From the NCBI RefSeq assembly GCF_964340395.1, contig NC_135568.1:11487776-11551775 (forward strand): a stretch of 64,000 nucleotides of DNA. Reading direction: 5' to 3'. The notes below the pieces were generated by a model. That model saw nothing but the letters and a program-made list of their open reading frames with translations. It made no database searches and was not told where the DNA came from. Numbering within the stretch: the first letter of the stretch is position 1; every line of letters starts with the position of its first letter. This DNA comes from Glandiceps talaboti (Eukaryota; Hemichordata; Enteropneusta; Spengelidae). Below, piece after piece: positions 11,880-23,655 of this stretch. A program made the position numbers and the translations under genes.

Positions 11880-13168
11880 TAAAATTAATTACCCGGAGTG
11901 TTCTGCTGACTGAAACATACATATGCAAACCTGGTAAGGCATAATGCACATCCCGGAGGATACTCTCATAGTAAGGTATATGGGTTCAACTTGATGCATG
12001 CCACGCCCAAATTGGTCATTTTTTCAAAAAGAATGCATTTCATTTGAAAATTCCCAAATCATGGAGGTCGATACCATGCATGGGAAACATCAATGTAAAC
12101 GTAGTATACTTTAGGAAATACATTTACAGCATCACAAAAGCACACCCCCATCTGAAAATTTAGGGACATCCCTCAACCCTTCCGCAGATATATACATACA
12201 TGATTCACTGACACAATGCAGTATACCTAAAGTAAAAAAGTGGAGGCTATAGTGTACGAACAACATCAGAAAAGGATGATATTTTTTTAAAGCAATCGAG
12301 GTTTTATAAGTATTTTCAGCTTAGTGAAAAGCCTTTACAATCCGTTGTCGTGAGCTCAGTATTGTTTTCGCTGTCGCAGAAATAGAGGAATGTGTTTGTA
12401 AAGTTGCCGTAAAGGGGATGGGGATTTTACGACGATTGGTAAACGTAAGATAAAAGGGTGTTAGTAAACTATTGACCGTGCCTACAAAAATGCTCTTACA
12501 CAGTATAGGTTGATTATTTCGAAGGGAGAACGTTGAGTATACGGCAATGGCAAAGGATAAAAGTGAGTGACCGACACGGAGTTTACAGAGTGAATATCAA
12601 GAAAGAGAAAAAAGGTTTTCTTTCGATTTTCTCTACATCCGTTTCAATTTGTCAGATTAGAGCAATTGTAAATGCATTGAATACGGTGAGTCGAGAAAGC
12701 AATTTTCTACTAGATACAACAAATTGAAAGTCTTGGTTTGGGATGTTTAAATCTTCAATATGCTATGTATTGATGAGGAGAATCAAATTACTGAGTGAAA
12801 TTCGTTTGGGCTGATGAGACGCGTGCTTCATGAAGTCAGTTTTCATTTTGTTTGCAAGCGATCCTTGTCTACATTTTGAAAGTTCAGTTGTCGTCGCAAC
12901 CACTATTTGAGCTACACAAATTTAAATTCCATACGCGACCACCCACGTCAACGTTGGATTTGGCGTATATCCATTATGACACAGAGTTCATTTGGGGACA
13001 GAAGCTTCGATCATGTGAATTTCTATTCACACACAAACAATTTAGCGTTCCTAGTTACTGTTGTTAGGTTATTGTTTATTATGGTGTCCTATGTGGGCTT
13101 AACAAGATTTACCACAACAACAGCCACATCCAGCCCTCTGGCTTATAGGACACAAAGAATATCAAATT
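11880..13168. other. No gene proven; candidate splice sites near 12655
   Basis: The block 12340-13060 has fewer AT runs than its surroundings. It includes a strong pyrimidine tract and acceptor ending at 12655, and 30 nt later a good donor (acg|gtgagt, 12686). Only one frame is open in the 30 nt between them. This could be a 5' non-coding or micro-exon of the gene starting at 16839, or chance. The segment 13100-13168, leading into the aaat array, resembles a retroelement 3' end. Confidence 0.3.
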
Positions 13169-13172
13169 AAAA

Positions 13173-13219
<47 letters not shown>

Positions 13220-13310
13220 ATGAATGAATGAATGAATGAATGAATGAATGAATGAATGGATGGATGGATGGATGGATGGATGGATGGATGGATGGATGGA
13301 TGGATAGATG

Positions 13311-13375
<65 letters not shown>

Positions 13376-13424
13376 ATAAATAAATAAAAATATGAATGAA
13401 TGAATAAATAAGTAGGTAGGTAGG

Positions 13425-13500
<76 letters not shown>

Positions 13501-13531
13501 AAGACAAATAAATAAATAAATAATAAATGAA

Positions 13532-13570
<39 letters not shown>

Positions 13571-13585
13571 ATAGATAAATAAATG
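13169..13585. repeat. Compound tetranucleotide array, about 415 bp
   Basis: Successive blocks AAAT, GAAT, GGAT, AGAT, AAAT, GAAT, GTAG, AGAC and AAAT, each one base change from its neighbour. The order records a chain of substitutions followed by expansions. Long minus-strand frames rich in Ile, Tyr, Leu, Cys and Ser are artefacts. Confidence 0.97.
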
Positions 13586-13589
13586 TCAC

Positions 13590-15577
13590 ATACGTCTCAA
13601 TTTTAACTAAAGTTTTTCCTAAGGTTAAAGGCCTCATGTAAAAGGTTTGCAGTATCAGTGGGAAATTCTATCATTAAATGTTGTAGTTTATTGTATATGT
13701 TCATATGACTAAAGTTTGGCGTTAAAGTTATTATTTGATCTAATCATGCTTTCATGAGATCCATGTAAATATGACAATAGAGCAAAAAGTGTACTGCATC
13801 CTCTGGTGAATTTTTACATCTTTACATGGAGAGCATTATGGATTTCATAGCGTGGGACCCCGAGGCACGCATGCGTGAACACCGACGACTGTCGCAATAC
13901 TGCCGCACTTGTCTTGTAAAAAGATGGTTGCCTCAGGTGGTCGATTTGATAATGCCGTGCACACACAACAAATTAAAGTCAATTTTTCTGTAGCCCTAAA
14001 GCCTTGTCACTTCCCGCCATTCTGATTAGTAATTGCAATATATATTCTCCCATGAAAAGGGATAAGAAAGCAATATCTTGAAGGATTAGAGAAATCATTG
14101 ATTGTCTGTGATACCAGGATGTAACAGGTGCAAGAAATCTTTCCAGAGGAGATTGTACGCAAAGGCGAAGTGTTCTATTACTCTAGAGACTCACTCAACC
14201 AAAGCTCTCCACGCATGCTCAGATTAAGCACTACCTATAAATTTTACCCAAGAGGGATCAATATAATCTAAGCTAAGATTGCTCTTCGTACCAGTCACTG
14301 TCGTTCGAAAGCAAATCTCTGAAATTTGATATTTTGATCTTGATGAAGGGGAGATATGATCTTAACTGTTGGCAGCGGTGACTTTTCCGGATTTACATGA
14401 AATGTTATCCTAAAATTGGAAACGTTAAAATTGCATATGTGAATATACACAGAACGGTGTTATCCAAATTTCTGTTTTATATTTACTAAATTGCTAGTTT
14501 GGTCAAATATAACCAGCGTTGCGCACTTATTTTGCTTTTATCCTCGCTCCCTGAAAGTATCTCCCTAATCGTTCGCTATTTTCTTCTTCCCTATTTTTTT
14601 TTTGAGCGGTACGTGTTTATCGATGCCGTAAAAAGGTTCAGGCAGAGGAGGGGTACTCAATGTAAACGATGATACGTGTATACGAATGTTAATCCATCTA
14701 TCTCCGATCCGCAACTCTTTCGACCACCTTCTGCTCGAACAAATATCTTCACCATTTTATGTACGACTCGGTCATATTTTAAATTCCTTGGGCAATTTTC
14801 AGATTGTTGACTTGCTGATTTTAATGTTTTTAGGAACTTTTTATGTGATTATTTATTTTGAAAATATTTTAGCAGTGTTTTTAATTGCTTCTGTCCTATT
14901 TATGTACTGTAAATACGGTTGTATGTTATCAACCATTCCATTACAAAATAAGAACTTGGGTCAAAATAGGGGTGTATTGTTTTTACTCAATGTGGTCTAG
15001 GAGTTTTATTAGTAGTATCGGATCGCACACCCCTTCAAAACCAGTAATAATAATGTTATTATTTTTTTTATAATTTTATTTATTCTTCCACCCCTTTTGA
15101 GAGGAATAAGAGAGACAATTAAAAGTCTTCAAGAAATATTTTTTTAAAATACATGAGAAAAAACCCATCAGGAACCTGATGATACAGGAAGTTCAAACAG
15201 ATAACACATACACAAAACTTCGAAATATGGACCGGCTCGTTAAGAACGGTACCGTAAAACGGTCGTGGTTTGCGACGAAGTGTATTCTGTGAACTGTATA
15301 TCTATATTTTGACATTTCATAAGTCATTATGTCGGGTCAAGCTAGACTAGAAATAACATATTTCCTAACTTCCCATTTACCATCCACTTTTGTGACATAT
15401 TGGTAACCATAGTAACAAAAAGCAGTTGGCCACCCATTAGACAGGGAGACCTGTGAATCTATTTTAATCATCAGGCTAAAAGGTGTATAAGCTTTTTAAA
15501 AAATGAGCTGGCTTCTCACCACTGCCTCGAGGAAAGAAGGTAAACATCAATTCACAGAATCTACCAGTTGGCACGTT
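13590..15577. other. Intergenic, no gene seen
   Basis: A 104-codon hydrophobic frame (14686-15000, +) is T-rich chance sequence with no family features. Nothing else is supported. Confidence 0.5.
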
Positions 15578-15651
15578 TATATAATTGCTCAGCAGGTTAG
15601 AGCACACTAACTAGTGTTTAGGGGACGTGGGCTCAAGTCCTACACTTGTCA
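15578..15651 (+). pseudogene. tRNA-Thr-like pseudogene or SINE head
   Basis: A D-arm (gctc...gagc), an anticodon arm with stem ctaa/ttag and 7-nt loop ctagtgt (anticodon AGT, Thr), and a T-arm (gtggg ctcaagt cctac) can be drawn. The box A-like gctcagcaggttag and box B-like gggctcaagtcc are in place. The 5' acceptor strand does not pair with the 3' strand acttgtc, so a working tRNA is unlikely. It is either a dead tRNA copy or the head of a tRNA-derived SINE. Confidence 0.6.
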
Positions 15652-15780
15652 CTTTTCTTTCCTCATTTATAACAAACCAAAAATGACTTTATGGTGAGTT
15701 TCTTTCATGTATAGCAAACCATAGTAACCATTTCCGAACCTTACATTGTATCTTAACACCTCATTATTTCAAACCGGGTA

Positions 15781-15990
<210 letters not shown>

Positions 15991-15994
15991 ATAT

Positions 15995-16566
15995 AAGCTT
16001 ATCTGTCTAAGTAATTATCATAACATTAAGTTTTTATCATATTCCTATCCAAGGAGAGCATAAATATACATGTTTGCATGGACTGTATAGTGTATCCGTT
16101 TGTTCACTTCATTGAGAGCATTGTTTGCGTTTCGGTTACAACTGAAGGCCTCATATTTTTTAATTGAGCAGGAAAATTAATTATGAATTAAAACAAAAGA
16201 AGGGCAAATCTTATTTGGCTGTAAATTTGTGCTGACTCATTGGTAATACCGCGAGATCCAGGCTCTATAACGCAATGAGTAGACGACACAATCATCAGCA
16301 TCACGGTCTCGATGACCTTTCGCCATGACGTCATCTAAACAGCCGCTGTTGCAGTCAATATTCATATCCCTCTGACATTCCACGCACCAAATTGGTGTTT
16401 GTTCTAATTTGCAATTTATAACCGTACATTGTTTAAAGTTTTGGTAAAAAGAGTTTCTCTGTATAAATCTCATTCTTGAAGCATTTTTTCTTTCCGTTTT
16501 TAACCATCTTTAGTGCCATAAAAGAAAAGACATTATTCGACAATATTCACACGATCCGGGTAAATA
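15995..16566. other. Upstream region; Cys-rich minus-strand frame, unproven
   Basis: Mostly non-coding. A 78-codon minus-strand frame (16473 to 16237) is less AT-biased than its surroundings. It holds seven cysteines (C-x4-C-x8-C-x2-C-x6-C-x3-C-x16-C), loosely like the start of a Ly6/uPAR-type domain. There is no clear splice acceptor, signal peptide or conserved terminal CN, so I do not call a gene. It would be divergent from the gene start at 16839. Confidence 0.2.
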
Positions 16567-16578
16567 GCCGCCATATTG
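16567..16578. promoter_or_regulatory. YY1-type site upstream of gene start
   Basis: The word gccgccatattg matches the YY1 consensus (inverse of CAANATGGCGGC) and lies 272 bp upstream of the ATG at 16839. YY1 sites are common in animal promoters. Binding is inferred from sequence only. Confidence 0.5.
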
Positions 16579-16710
16579 ACCTGATAGGGAATCCCTCACC
16601 TGACTGTTTCTAGAAAGACCAGGAAGTAAGCAATATTCAACGTGTTTATTGAAATTGAGATGACTAATTAATAACACGTAGCCTTTAATTGTGTTGATAG
16701 AGTTAACTGA

Positions 16711-16720
16711 TATATATACT
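16711..16720 (+). promoter_or_regulatory. TATA-like box or, alternatively, a 3' splice region
   Basis: The word tatatatact lies about 30 bp before a plausible transcription start near 16740-16750. The same block runs into ctgctgtttcag, a reasonable splice acceptor ending at 16730 with a branch-like ttaac upstream. Therefore 16731-16900 may be an internal exon instead of the first one. RNA data would be needed to choose. Confidence 0.35.
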
Positions 16721-16838
16721 GCTGTTTCAGCTAGAAGACGAAGGCCGTTCTATAAAATTCTGCGTAAGCTGACGACTTGAAAGTTGTACGATATCAAGGC
16801 TACTGAATTTCTGACACAGACTGAACCGAAAATTCACC

Positions 16839-16900
16839 ATGGATGCGTTATTTGGCAACAGAAAAGTGAAAATGTCCACTCTTACCGACTTCTCCCAACT
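16839..16900 (+). CDS. Candidate first coding exon, protein unidentified
   Basis: The ATG lies in good Kozak context (A at -3, G at +4) after about 100 nt of less AT-rich leader. It opens a 20-codon frame starting MDALFGNRKV and ending just before a consensus donor (ct|gtaagt, 16901), with two bases of the next codon left over (phase 2). A second in-frame Met is codon 12. I do not recognise the family, and no signal peptide or domain is visible in so few residues. No following exon was found, so intron 1 probably extends tens of kilobases. The upstream YY1-like and TATA-like words support a gene start. The main alternatives are an internal exon (acceptor at 16730) or chance. Confidence 0.45.
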
Positions 16901-17768
16901 GTAAGTACAACCTGCTTGTTATAGGCATTTTCTCATGACATTGAAACTGAAAGAAGGGTAACTTACATGCATGTAGACAGACCTACATGCATGATTGTAC
17001 CCGGGATTGTACAAATTTCTGATATGATCAAAGCGAAAGCTAACGTCCATAGCGTCCATTACACCTTTTGGTTTGTGAAAACGAAACGAAACGTAATTAC
17101 ATGTAGCATGTTAGAACACCCTACAGTATAGTAGTGACCATCAGGACTAAATTGTACAGGCTACATGGGGCAAATGTACTAGATCTATGGTCTGCGTTAT
17201 TGGTCGACAATATTATTATAATTTATATTATACGTATACGGGGTATGGGTCAAACCATTACTCATATCTCTAACCTTAACCCATATGCAAATTCCATAGC
17301 TTGAATGTAAATGTCTATTCAAGTATCAGACCACTCTTTTTCACTCTTGCCCAGACCTGTATTATCATGACATCGTGCTACTATTTTAAAACTTTCTTAA
17401 AGCTGCAGATAGTGTGGCACAGGCCTATGTAAATTGTAATGAAAACGAAAGTGAAAGTAATGCCAGTCTTACAAGTTACACTACACATATAACTCTATGT
17501 AAGTTAAACTGCTTAGCCAGCACAGAAATGACAAAAGTCATGTTTACTGTTTTGATATCATTTTGATTTGTAGTATTGTGAGGAATATTTGCATCCTAGC
17601 TTTTACACAGTTCAGTACTATGTTTACATCTACATGATACATAACATGTAAGTAGTTGTAATTTATAGCATTACCATTATAATGCAATACATTATATAGC
17701 ATGTTGTATATTTTCCATGGTTTATTTGTCTTCATTTGTCAGCAAATTACTCCAAAAATACACATGTA
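16901..17768 (+). other. Start of putative large intron
   Basis: AT-rich non-coding sequence after the donor gtaagt at 16901. No exon or repeat boundary is supported. Frames of 60-65 codons on the minus strand look random. Confidence 0.4.
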
Positions 17769-17845
17769 GTCGGTGGTGTAGCTCTATAGATATATTGCTC
17801 TGGTGTCGCTGAAGCAATATATCCAGAGCTACATTGTAGTGACTG
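17769..17845. other. 77-nt hairpin inside putative intron
   Basis: gtagctctatagatatattgct (17778 on) pairs with agcaatatatccagagctac (to 17832), leaving a 13-nt loop. The flanks (agtc...gtgt against acattgtagtgact) extend the stem. The length and loop are similar to a miRNA precursor, but a small hairpin MITE is equally possible. Confidence 0.55.
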
Positions 17846-18295
17846 AGGATGGAGTTTAGAGGTAAAATACATATACATTTAATGGGTAATTAATCACTAA
17901 ACAAAAATAGCAAATTACAAGCATTGTTCAGTATGTGATGAATGACAAATGCTATGCCTTCTGAGTAATGGAAATACAGCATACTTGGTTATAAATATTA
18001 ACTAGCATACATTTTGTAAAATGTAAAACCAGTCAGCTTCTGATACTTGAAGTTGCAGTGTTTCAAGGTGTGTTATAATTATATTTGTTGCTCTGAATGA
18101 GGGAAATAGTGCTACCATAAAACAGAAATAGTCCATGAAAACGTGTAACCAGGCTAAGCACTGAATGATAAATGACAAAAATACATGTATAAACAATCTA
18201 TAATGAAATAGTAATGAGATGTTAAAACCTTTACAAAATAAACTGCATGCTTGAACTGGAATGATACACGTTTAAACATGTGATTTGATAGATTT

Positions 18296-19300
18296 GATAG
18301 CTTATGACAGATGACAAATTCACTATACGACCTAGATCTGTCTAAGAAGGTCATGCTGGAATGACAATAACATGTAAATCATAGTAGTAGCTAAGCATTT
18401 AGATGTATATTTCAACAGCTTCACACCTATAGACCACCAATATTTCCTATTTCAAATATTCATATTTTAACCAGTGTTTGCAGGGTTATGACATATCTCA
18501 AATTCACTATATGACCTAGATCTGTCTAAGAAGGTCATGCTGGAATGACAATAACATGTGAATCATAGTAGTAGCTTAGCACAGTGATGTATATTTCAAC
18601 AGCTTCACACCTATAGACTTCACCAATATTTCCTATTTCAAATATTCATATTTTAACCAATGTTTGCAGGGTTATGACATATATCTCATGACCCAGATCT
18701 GTCTAAGAAGGTCATGCTGGAATGACAGTAACATGTAAACCATAGTAGAAGCTTAGCACAGTGATGTATATTTCAACAGCTTCACACCTATAGACTTCAC
18801 CAATATTTCCTATTTCAAATATTCATATTTTAACCAATGTTTGCAGGGTTATGACATATCTCAAATTCACTATATGACCTAGATCTGTCTAAGAAGGTTA
18901 TGCTGGAATGACAATAACATGTAAATCATAGCAGTAGCTTAGCACAAATTCAATGATGTATATTTCAACAGCTTCACACCTATAGACTTCACCAATATTT
19001 CCTATTTCAAATATTCATATTTTAACCAGTGTTTGCAGGGTTATGACATATCTCAAATTCACTATATGACCTAGATCTGTCTAAGAAGGTCATGCTGGAA
19101 TGACAATAACATGTGAATCATAGTAGTAGCTTAGCACAGTGATGTATATTTCAACAGCTTCACACCTATAGACTTCACCAATATTTCCTATTTCAAATAT
19201 TCATATTTCATCAGTGGTTTATGACAGGGTTATGAGTCTTTATATGACATATCGCAAATTCACTAAAAAGTCTAAAAAGTTCATACAGGAATGATAAAAT
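18296..19300. repeat. Minisatellite, 177-192-bp unit, 5-6 copies
   Basis: The word cctagatctgtctaagaagg (or a close variant) recurs at 18331, 18515, 18692, 18878 and 19070, with a decayed copy near 19262. The shared unit includes a 60-bp block with cacacctatagac and tttcaaatattcatatttta. Inner copies are more than 90% identical and the outer ones decay, as expected for an array maintained by unequal exchange. Confidence 0.95.
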
Positions 19301-20010
19301 TGAAATCACACTCGTATGTAACATGTATGTACACTAAGGCATAGTGTAGATCAATATGTCATCTAATAAAAGATACATTTTTTTCGGTGTGAATTAAAAG
19401 GTTTTTGATGCATTTTTGCTACCGTGTCCTAGATCTTACATGTAGCTCTGCTGTGCGTCAAAATAGATAGCCGCTAGACTATCTTTCATCGGGTTAAATA
19501 TAATTCAAACCTAGCCATGCCCAGGTGGGTTCAAATCAGATTGTAGAGGTAAAAGCCATGGCAACAGGCACCCGATTAGTATCCGTTTATAATTCCATTC
19601 GATCATGTAGGAGCTCTGAAATCAGGAGCTCTGAAATCAAGAGGAAGCTCATAGCCACAGTCACCTTGTCCATAGAGTTCTTTGAACCACTTTTGATCTT
19701 CACAACAAGTGACAAGGTACAAATGCAGTTTGGAGCTGTTGTATGAAATCTATCAACTTTGCATTAAAAGTAATTGAAACTGTTCAAAATCGTAGTATGA
19801 AGAGATAACAAGAGACATGACTGTAATTAGTTTCACAGATAGATAGATGGTAAAAACTTGTCTTCTTTTTCTTGTGATGAAATCAAGCAGTGTTGTCATT
19901 ACAATGTGTCTAGACTTCATATGATGAATCGATTCTGATAAACTGCAGAGGTTCACTAGGTGATTCATTTCTTGACATCAATAAATGTTGCATGAGATTT
20001 CACAATTTGA
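19301..20010. other. Putative intron, no exon seen
   Basis: The + strand frame 19525-19746 (73 codons) contains a short direct duplication (aggagctctgaaatca twice near 19609-19640). It has no recognisable product. Confidence 0.4.
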
Positions 20011-20078
20011 ATGTCTGCCTGCCTGCCTACCTACCTGTCTGCCTGTCTATCAATGTTTCCATGTATGTATATATGTAC

Positions 20079-20109
<31 letters not shown>

Positions 20110-20137
20110 TGTATGTATGTATGTATGTATGTATGTA

Positions 20138-20174
<37 letters not shown>

Positions 20175-20411
20175 ATGTATGTATGTATGTATGTATGTAT
20201 GTATGTATGTATGTATCATACAGTATGTATTTTTGTATGTATGTATATACATGTATGTACGTACGTACATAACGTATGTATGTATGTATGTATGTATGTA
20301 TGTATCTATTTATTTATTTATTTAAGTATGTATATATGTATTTATGTATGTATGTACGTGCCTACATACATATGTATGTATATGTGTGTGTTGGGGTGGG
20401 TGGATGCACTG

Positions 20412-20495
<84 letters not shown>
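20011..20495. repeat. (GTAT)n and (TG)n microsatellites
   Basis: Degenerate GCCT units (20011-20050) precede (ATGT)n tracts (20060-20390), split by a (GT)n insert at 20138-20158. A pure (TG)n run of about 80 bp follows at 20414-20494. All Cys/Val/Tyr/Met-rich or His/Thr-rich frames here are artefacts. Long (TG)n can adopt Z-DNA. Confidence 0.97.
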
Positions 20496-20499
<4 letters not shown>

Positions 20500-20500
<1 letters not shown>

Positions 20501-21372
20501 CATATCAAATGAATTGAATACATGATATATAATTTCCAGTGACAAAAAGTTGACAAACACTGATGACTACATGTACATATCTGCAATAAGACCGATGTTC
20601 TCCAGAGCCACAATATGTGATTACAAACATTCCACATTTTCATCAGTTGAATGTTAACTACATAATTATACAATATATTTTTGTCATGGTGAGAGAAAGT
20701 TTTACTCATTACAGAAGTGCATATCTACAAAAACAAACCATTAAAACAAATTAAAACATTATTTTCTTTCATCCTGCTGTGTAGTATGGAATGATGTAGG
20801 ACCTACACATGGGGTCTTGAGTTTCTCATTGTGAGATTGTCTGCTATTTGTAGACAGACTACTTCACACTGAGTGTGGCAATGATTCAAACAGAGATACA
20901 TGTAGTAATTATAGGAAACCCCTGGAATGACCAATTCAACAGGTTAACTGCTGGAGTTTTCATTAAATAAATTCTGAAGTTATCAGTTACTCAATTACCA
21001 CCTACTCACAGACAACATTTCTAGACTTTGATTACTCTTATAAAAAAACTGTCATTAACAGGTGAAGTATTTACTTTACAGTGAAATTAGACGCTTTCTA
21101 CTCTGTCATTACTAGTTGACGAATGAAATGAGGTCAGATTTGTGAATGCAACGGCAATGGCGTATGATATACCAAGGTTCATCAGTGTCGAACTGGTATA
21201 ATGCACACATCTATGATCTATTCACATACAAGTTTGTGTAATGTTATAACGTATATCTTGTCATTTTCCAAAATCATATGCAATATTTTTCTTTAAATCT
21301 ATCTTTTTATTAGAATCTAGCTGGTAAAATGATTCAGAAACAAGCATTCAATATCTTCATGTTTGCTCCTAC
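20500..21372. other. Putative intron, no exon seen
   Basis: AT-rich, with no supported exon, RNA gene or repeat boundary. Confidence 0.4.
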
Positions 21373-21375
21373 TAA

Positions 21376-21741
21376 GGCATGTAAAAAAAAAATTGTGTGG
21401 TTCTGATTACATTCAATTTTAAAATAGGTGGGGTAGGTAGATTTTTTATTTTATTTTTAAATTTTTTTTTTTTCATATGTGAATGTCTGTTGTTTTCTAT
21501 GTGGTCGCTGTGTCATTGGCTTCTTCTCGTCAGATGTACAGCCATTACAGATTGGAAGAACAATTTTATTTTGTATTTTTCAGTTGGTGTCAGTTTCCGC
21601 ATCCATTATTTCTTGCAAGACTTCACAATTTTCGTGATTTTCTTATTTTTTTCTTGAATATGTAAAAAAAAAAGTTTAGGGTCGGTGTGAAAAACTAGGT
21701 GAATTCAGGTAAATGAACCAGACAACTTTTTTTATTTGGCC
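21376..21741 (+). mobile_element. Harbinger-like MITE, copy 1, TAA duplication
   Basis: A 366-bp element begins GGCATGTAAAAAA and ends TTTATTTGGCC, with TAA on both sides (21373-21375 and 21742-21744). Its body matches the element at 22894-23268 in inverse orientation, sharing atgtacagccattacagatt and aggtggggtaggtaga. A 3-bp TWA duplication with G/C-starting inverted ends is typical of PIF/Harbinger elements. The class is inferred because no transposase is present. Confidence 0.7.
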
Positions 21742-21785
21742 TAATTGTTGTTAGTCATTAACAATTAGCCAGCCAGAGAGTTCAA

Positions 21786-22415
21786 TATTAGGATTGAAAT
21801 TAAACTCTGTATCTCAATTAAAACTGAGTCAACAAAGATAATTGAGGAGCAGTGTGTATCTTCACTGAAACGTAGCAGGTTAGGTGACTTACATATAGCT
21901 AGAACCAGGCATTCTTAATATCTTCTCTATCTCTCTGACCTGGTTGTCATTAAAACAGATTTAGAGAAAGAGATTTTATCTTATCTATTTTTTCATTAAA
22001 ACAGAGTCAGCCAAAATAGTTAAGGAGCAGATTTTATTTCTATCTTTACTAAAACTTTGCAGATCAGGTAACTTACTATGTAGCTAGAACCAGGCATTCT
22101 TAATATCTTCTCCATCGTTAATACCTGGTTGTCATTAAAACTAATTTCCTGAAAAGTCCATATTGGTGATTTTATCTTATCTATTTCTCTATTAAAAACT
22201 GAGTCAGTAAGGTAATGCAGGAGCAGATTTTTATTTTGATCTTATCTCTAAAACTTAACAGGTCAGACAGATGGTTAAATATCTTTTCCGTCGTTAATAC
22301 CTGGTTCTCACTAAAACTTAACCTTCCAATTCCATACCAGTGATTTTATCTCAATCTCTTCATTAAAAACAGAGTCAGCCAAAATAGTTCAGAAGCAGGT
22401 CAATCTTCATTGAAT
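21786..22415. repeat. Minisatellite, 175-195-bp unit, about 4 copies
   Basis: The block (a/t)gagtca..aa..ta..t..ggagcag recurs near 21824, 22003, 22198 and 22370. Shared neighbours include agaaccaggcattcttaata, tacctggttgtcattaaaac and gattttatctta. Copies are 75-90% alike by eye. Confidence 0.85.
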
Positions 22416-22890
22416 TAAGTGATAACTAAGGTAATATTTTATATTACAAATACTAGCAACAGATCATTGATACCAGCTGGGGCCTCTAACTATTCAGGTT
22501 TGTTTTCCCCTGGGAAATTACCAGTAATCACTGGTCCTAAAATAACACCTAGTATAATTGTTTATTTTATAATAAGTTGTGCTAAAAATAAAACAGGTGG
22601 CCCTGTATTAGTAGATCATTTATCTTTGTAGGTTATTTGGTATTGAAATAACAAAAGTGTTTATTATTTATCAGTGTGAATATACTTGTACTTAGTCTTA
22701 TAAATGAGAATAATGTGACTCATGTATTCCCAAGTGTTTTTGGTGTATGGTTTGGGAATCCTGGAAAACAGGATGGAAGTCTGGTAAATGCTGCGTAGAT
22801 TTCTGTATCTTGTTATATAGTTTTGATGGGAAACCCAAGTATACAACAGTGTGAACTCAGATAGATTTTACCCACTTGCCATCTTATTCA
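22416..22890. other. Putative intron, no exon seen
   Basis: A 70-codon + strand frame (22419-22631) carries no known features. A block near 22730-22875 (gggaa(a/t)cc...gaactcagatagattttacc) resembles the minisatellite unit at 63280-63500. Confidence 0.45.
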
Positions 22891-22893
22891 TTA

Positions 22894-23268
22894 GGCCTTA
22901 AAAAAATCATTGTTCGGTTCCAGTTAACCGACCCCCACCTAGCTTTTCACTGCCGACCCTAAACTTTTTTTTACGTATTTGAGAAAAAAATAATAAAATC
23001 CCCCAAAATTGTCTCACGAGAAATAAGAAATAGTGGATGCGGAAACTGCCATCAACTTCAAAAGACACTCCAAATCTGCTCTTCCAATCTGTAATGGCTG
23101 TACATCCGATAGGAAGCAATAAACAACACAGAGACCATTTGGAAAATAATGGAAAACCTGAACTAGACACTCACACAGAAAAAAATTAAATAAAGTATAA
23201 AATCTACCTACCCCACCTATTCTAAAATAGAGCGTACCCGTAATCACACAATTTTTTTTTATCAGGCC
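22894..23268 (-). mobile_element. Harbinger-like MITE, copy 2, TTA duplication
   Basis: A 375-bp element flanked by TTA (22891-22893 and 23269-23271). The ends GGCCTTAAAAAAAT and ATTTTTTTTTATCAGGCC form short inverted repeats. It is a reverse-oriented relative of 21376-21741, and its slightly longer terminal match suggests it is closer to the ancestral element. Minus-strand frames of 77-87 codons inside it are incidental. Confidence 0.75.
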
Positions 23269-23323
23269 TTACCTCATGTTCCGAAAACTAACAAAATAGA
23301 ACTGAGGTTGTATTTCATTTTAA

Positions 23324-23647
23324 TGGGGTACAAGCTGAGTTTACACATTTTGTGCATATTTTTTTGCGAATATTTAAAGGGTACTTGCAGTATTTCATGC
23401 ACTGAAGCATATGTGTAACCATCACATGTAATTGACTGAACTCAAGCCTGATATTAGGACATTAATGATCCGATGACACAACATATCACACACATATAAA
23501 AAGTGTTAAGTTAAGGAAATCCCTAGAATATAATCATCTGTTCTAACTATGCCAGAAGACAATTTTTTAATGTCAGATATAAACATTATATCAGAATTGT
23601 GTAATGGAGATTTTGGAAAAAAAGCTTATAAACTCGGTTTGTGCCAC
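23324..23647. mobile_element. TTAA-duplicating MITE family A, copy 1
   Basis: A 324-bp element flanked by TTAA (23320-23323 and 23648-23651). The ends pair as g(g/c)...acaagctgagttta against taaactcggtttgtgcc. The interior matches 53897-54232 in direct orientation (gactgaactcaa, gccagaagac, aaaaagcttataa). TTAA target duplication is the hallmark of piggyBac-type insertion. No transposase is present, so the class is inferred. Confidence 0.7.
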
Positions 23648-23655
23648 TTAAACAA

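Noticed and set aside
14686-15000. 104-codon hydrophobic frame that looks like membrane segments
   Set aside because: T-rich DNA gives Leu/Phe/Ile codons by composition. No charged flanks, conserved motif or second frame support was seen.
15578-15651. Functional tRNA-Thr gene
   Set aside because: The D, anticodon and T arms can be drawn, but the acceptor stem does not pair and box A is weak. It was called a pseudogene or SINE head instead.
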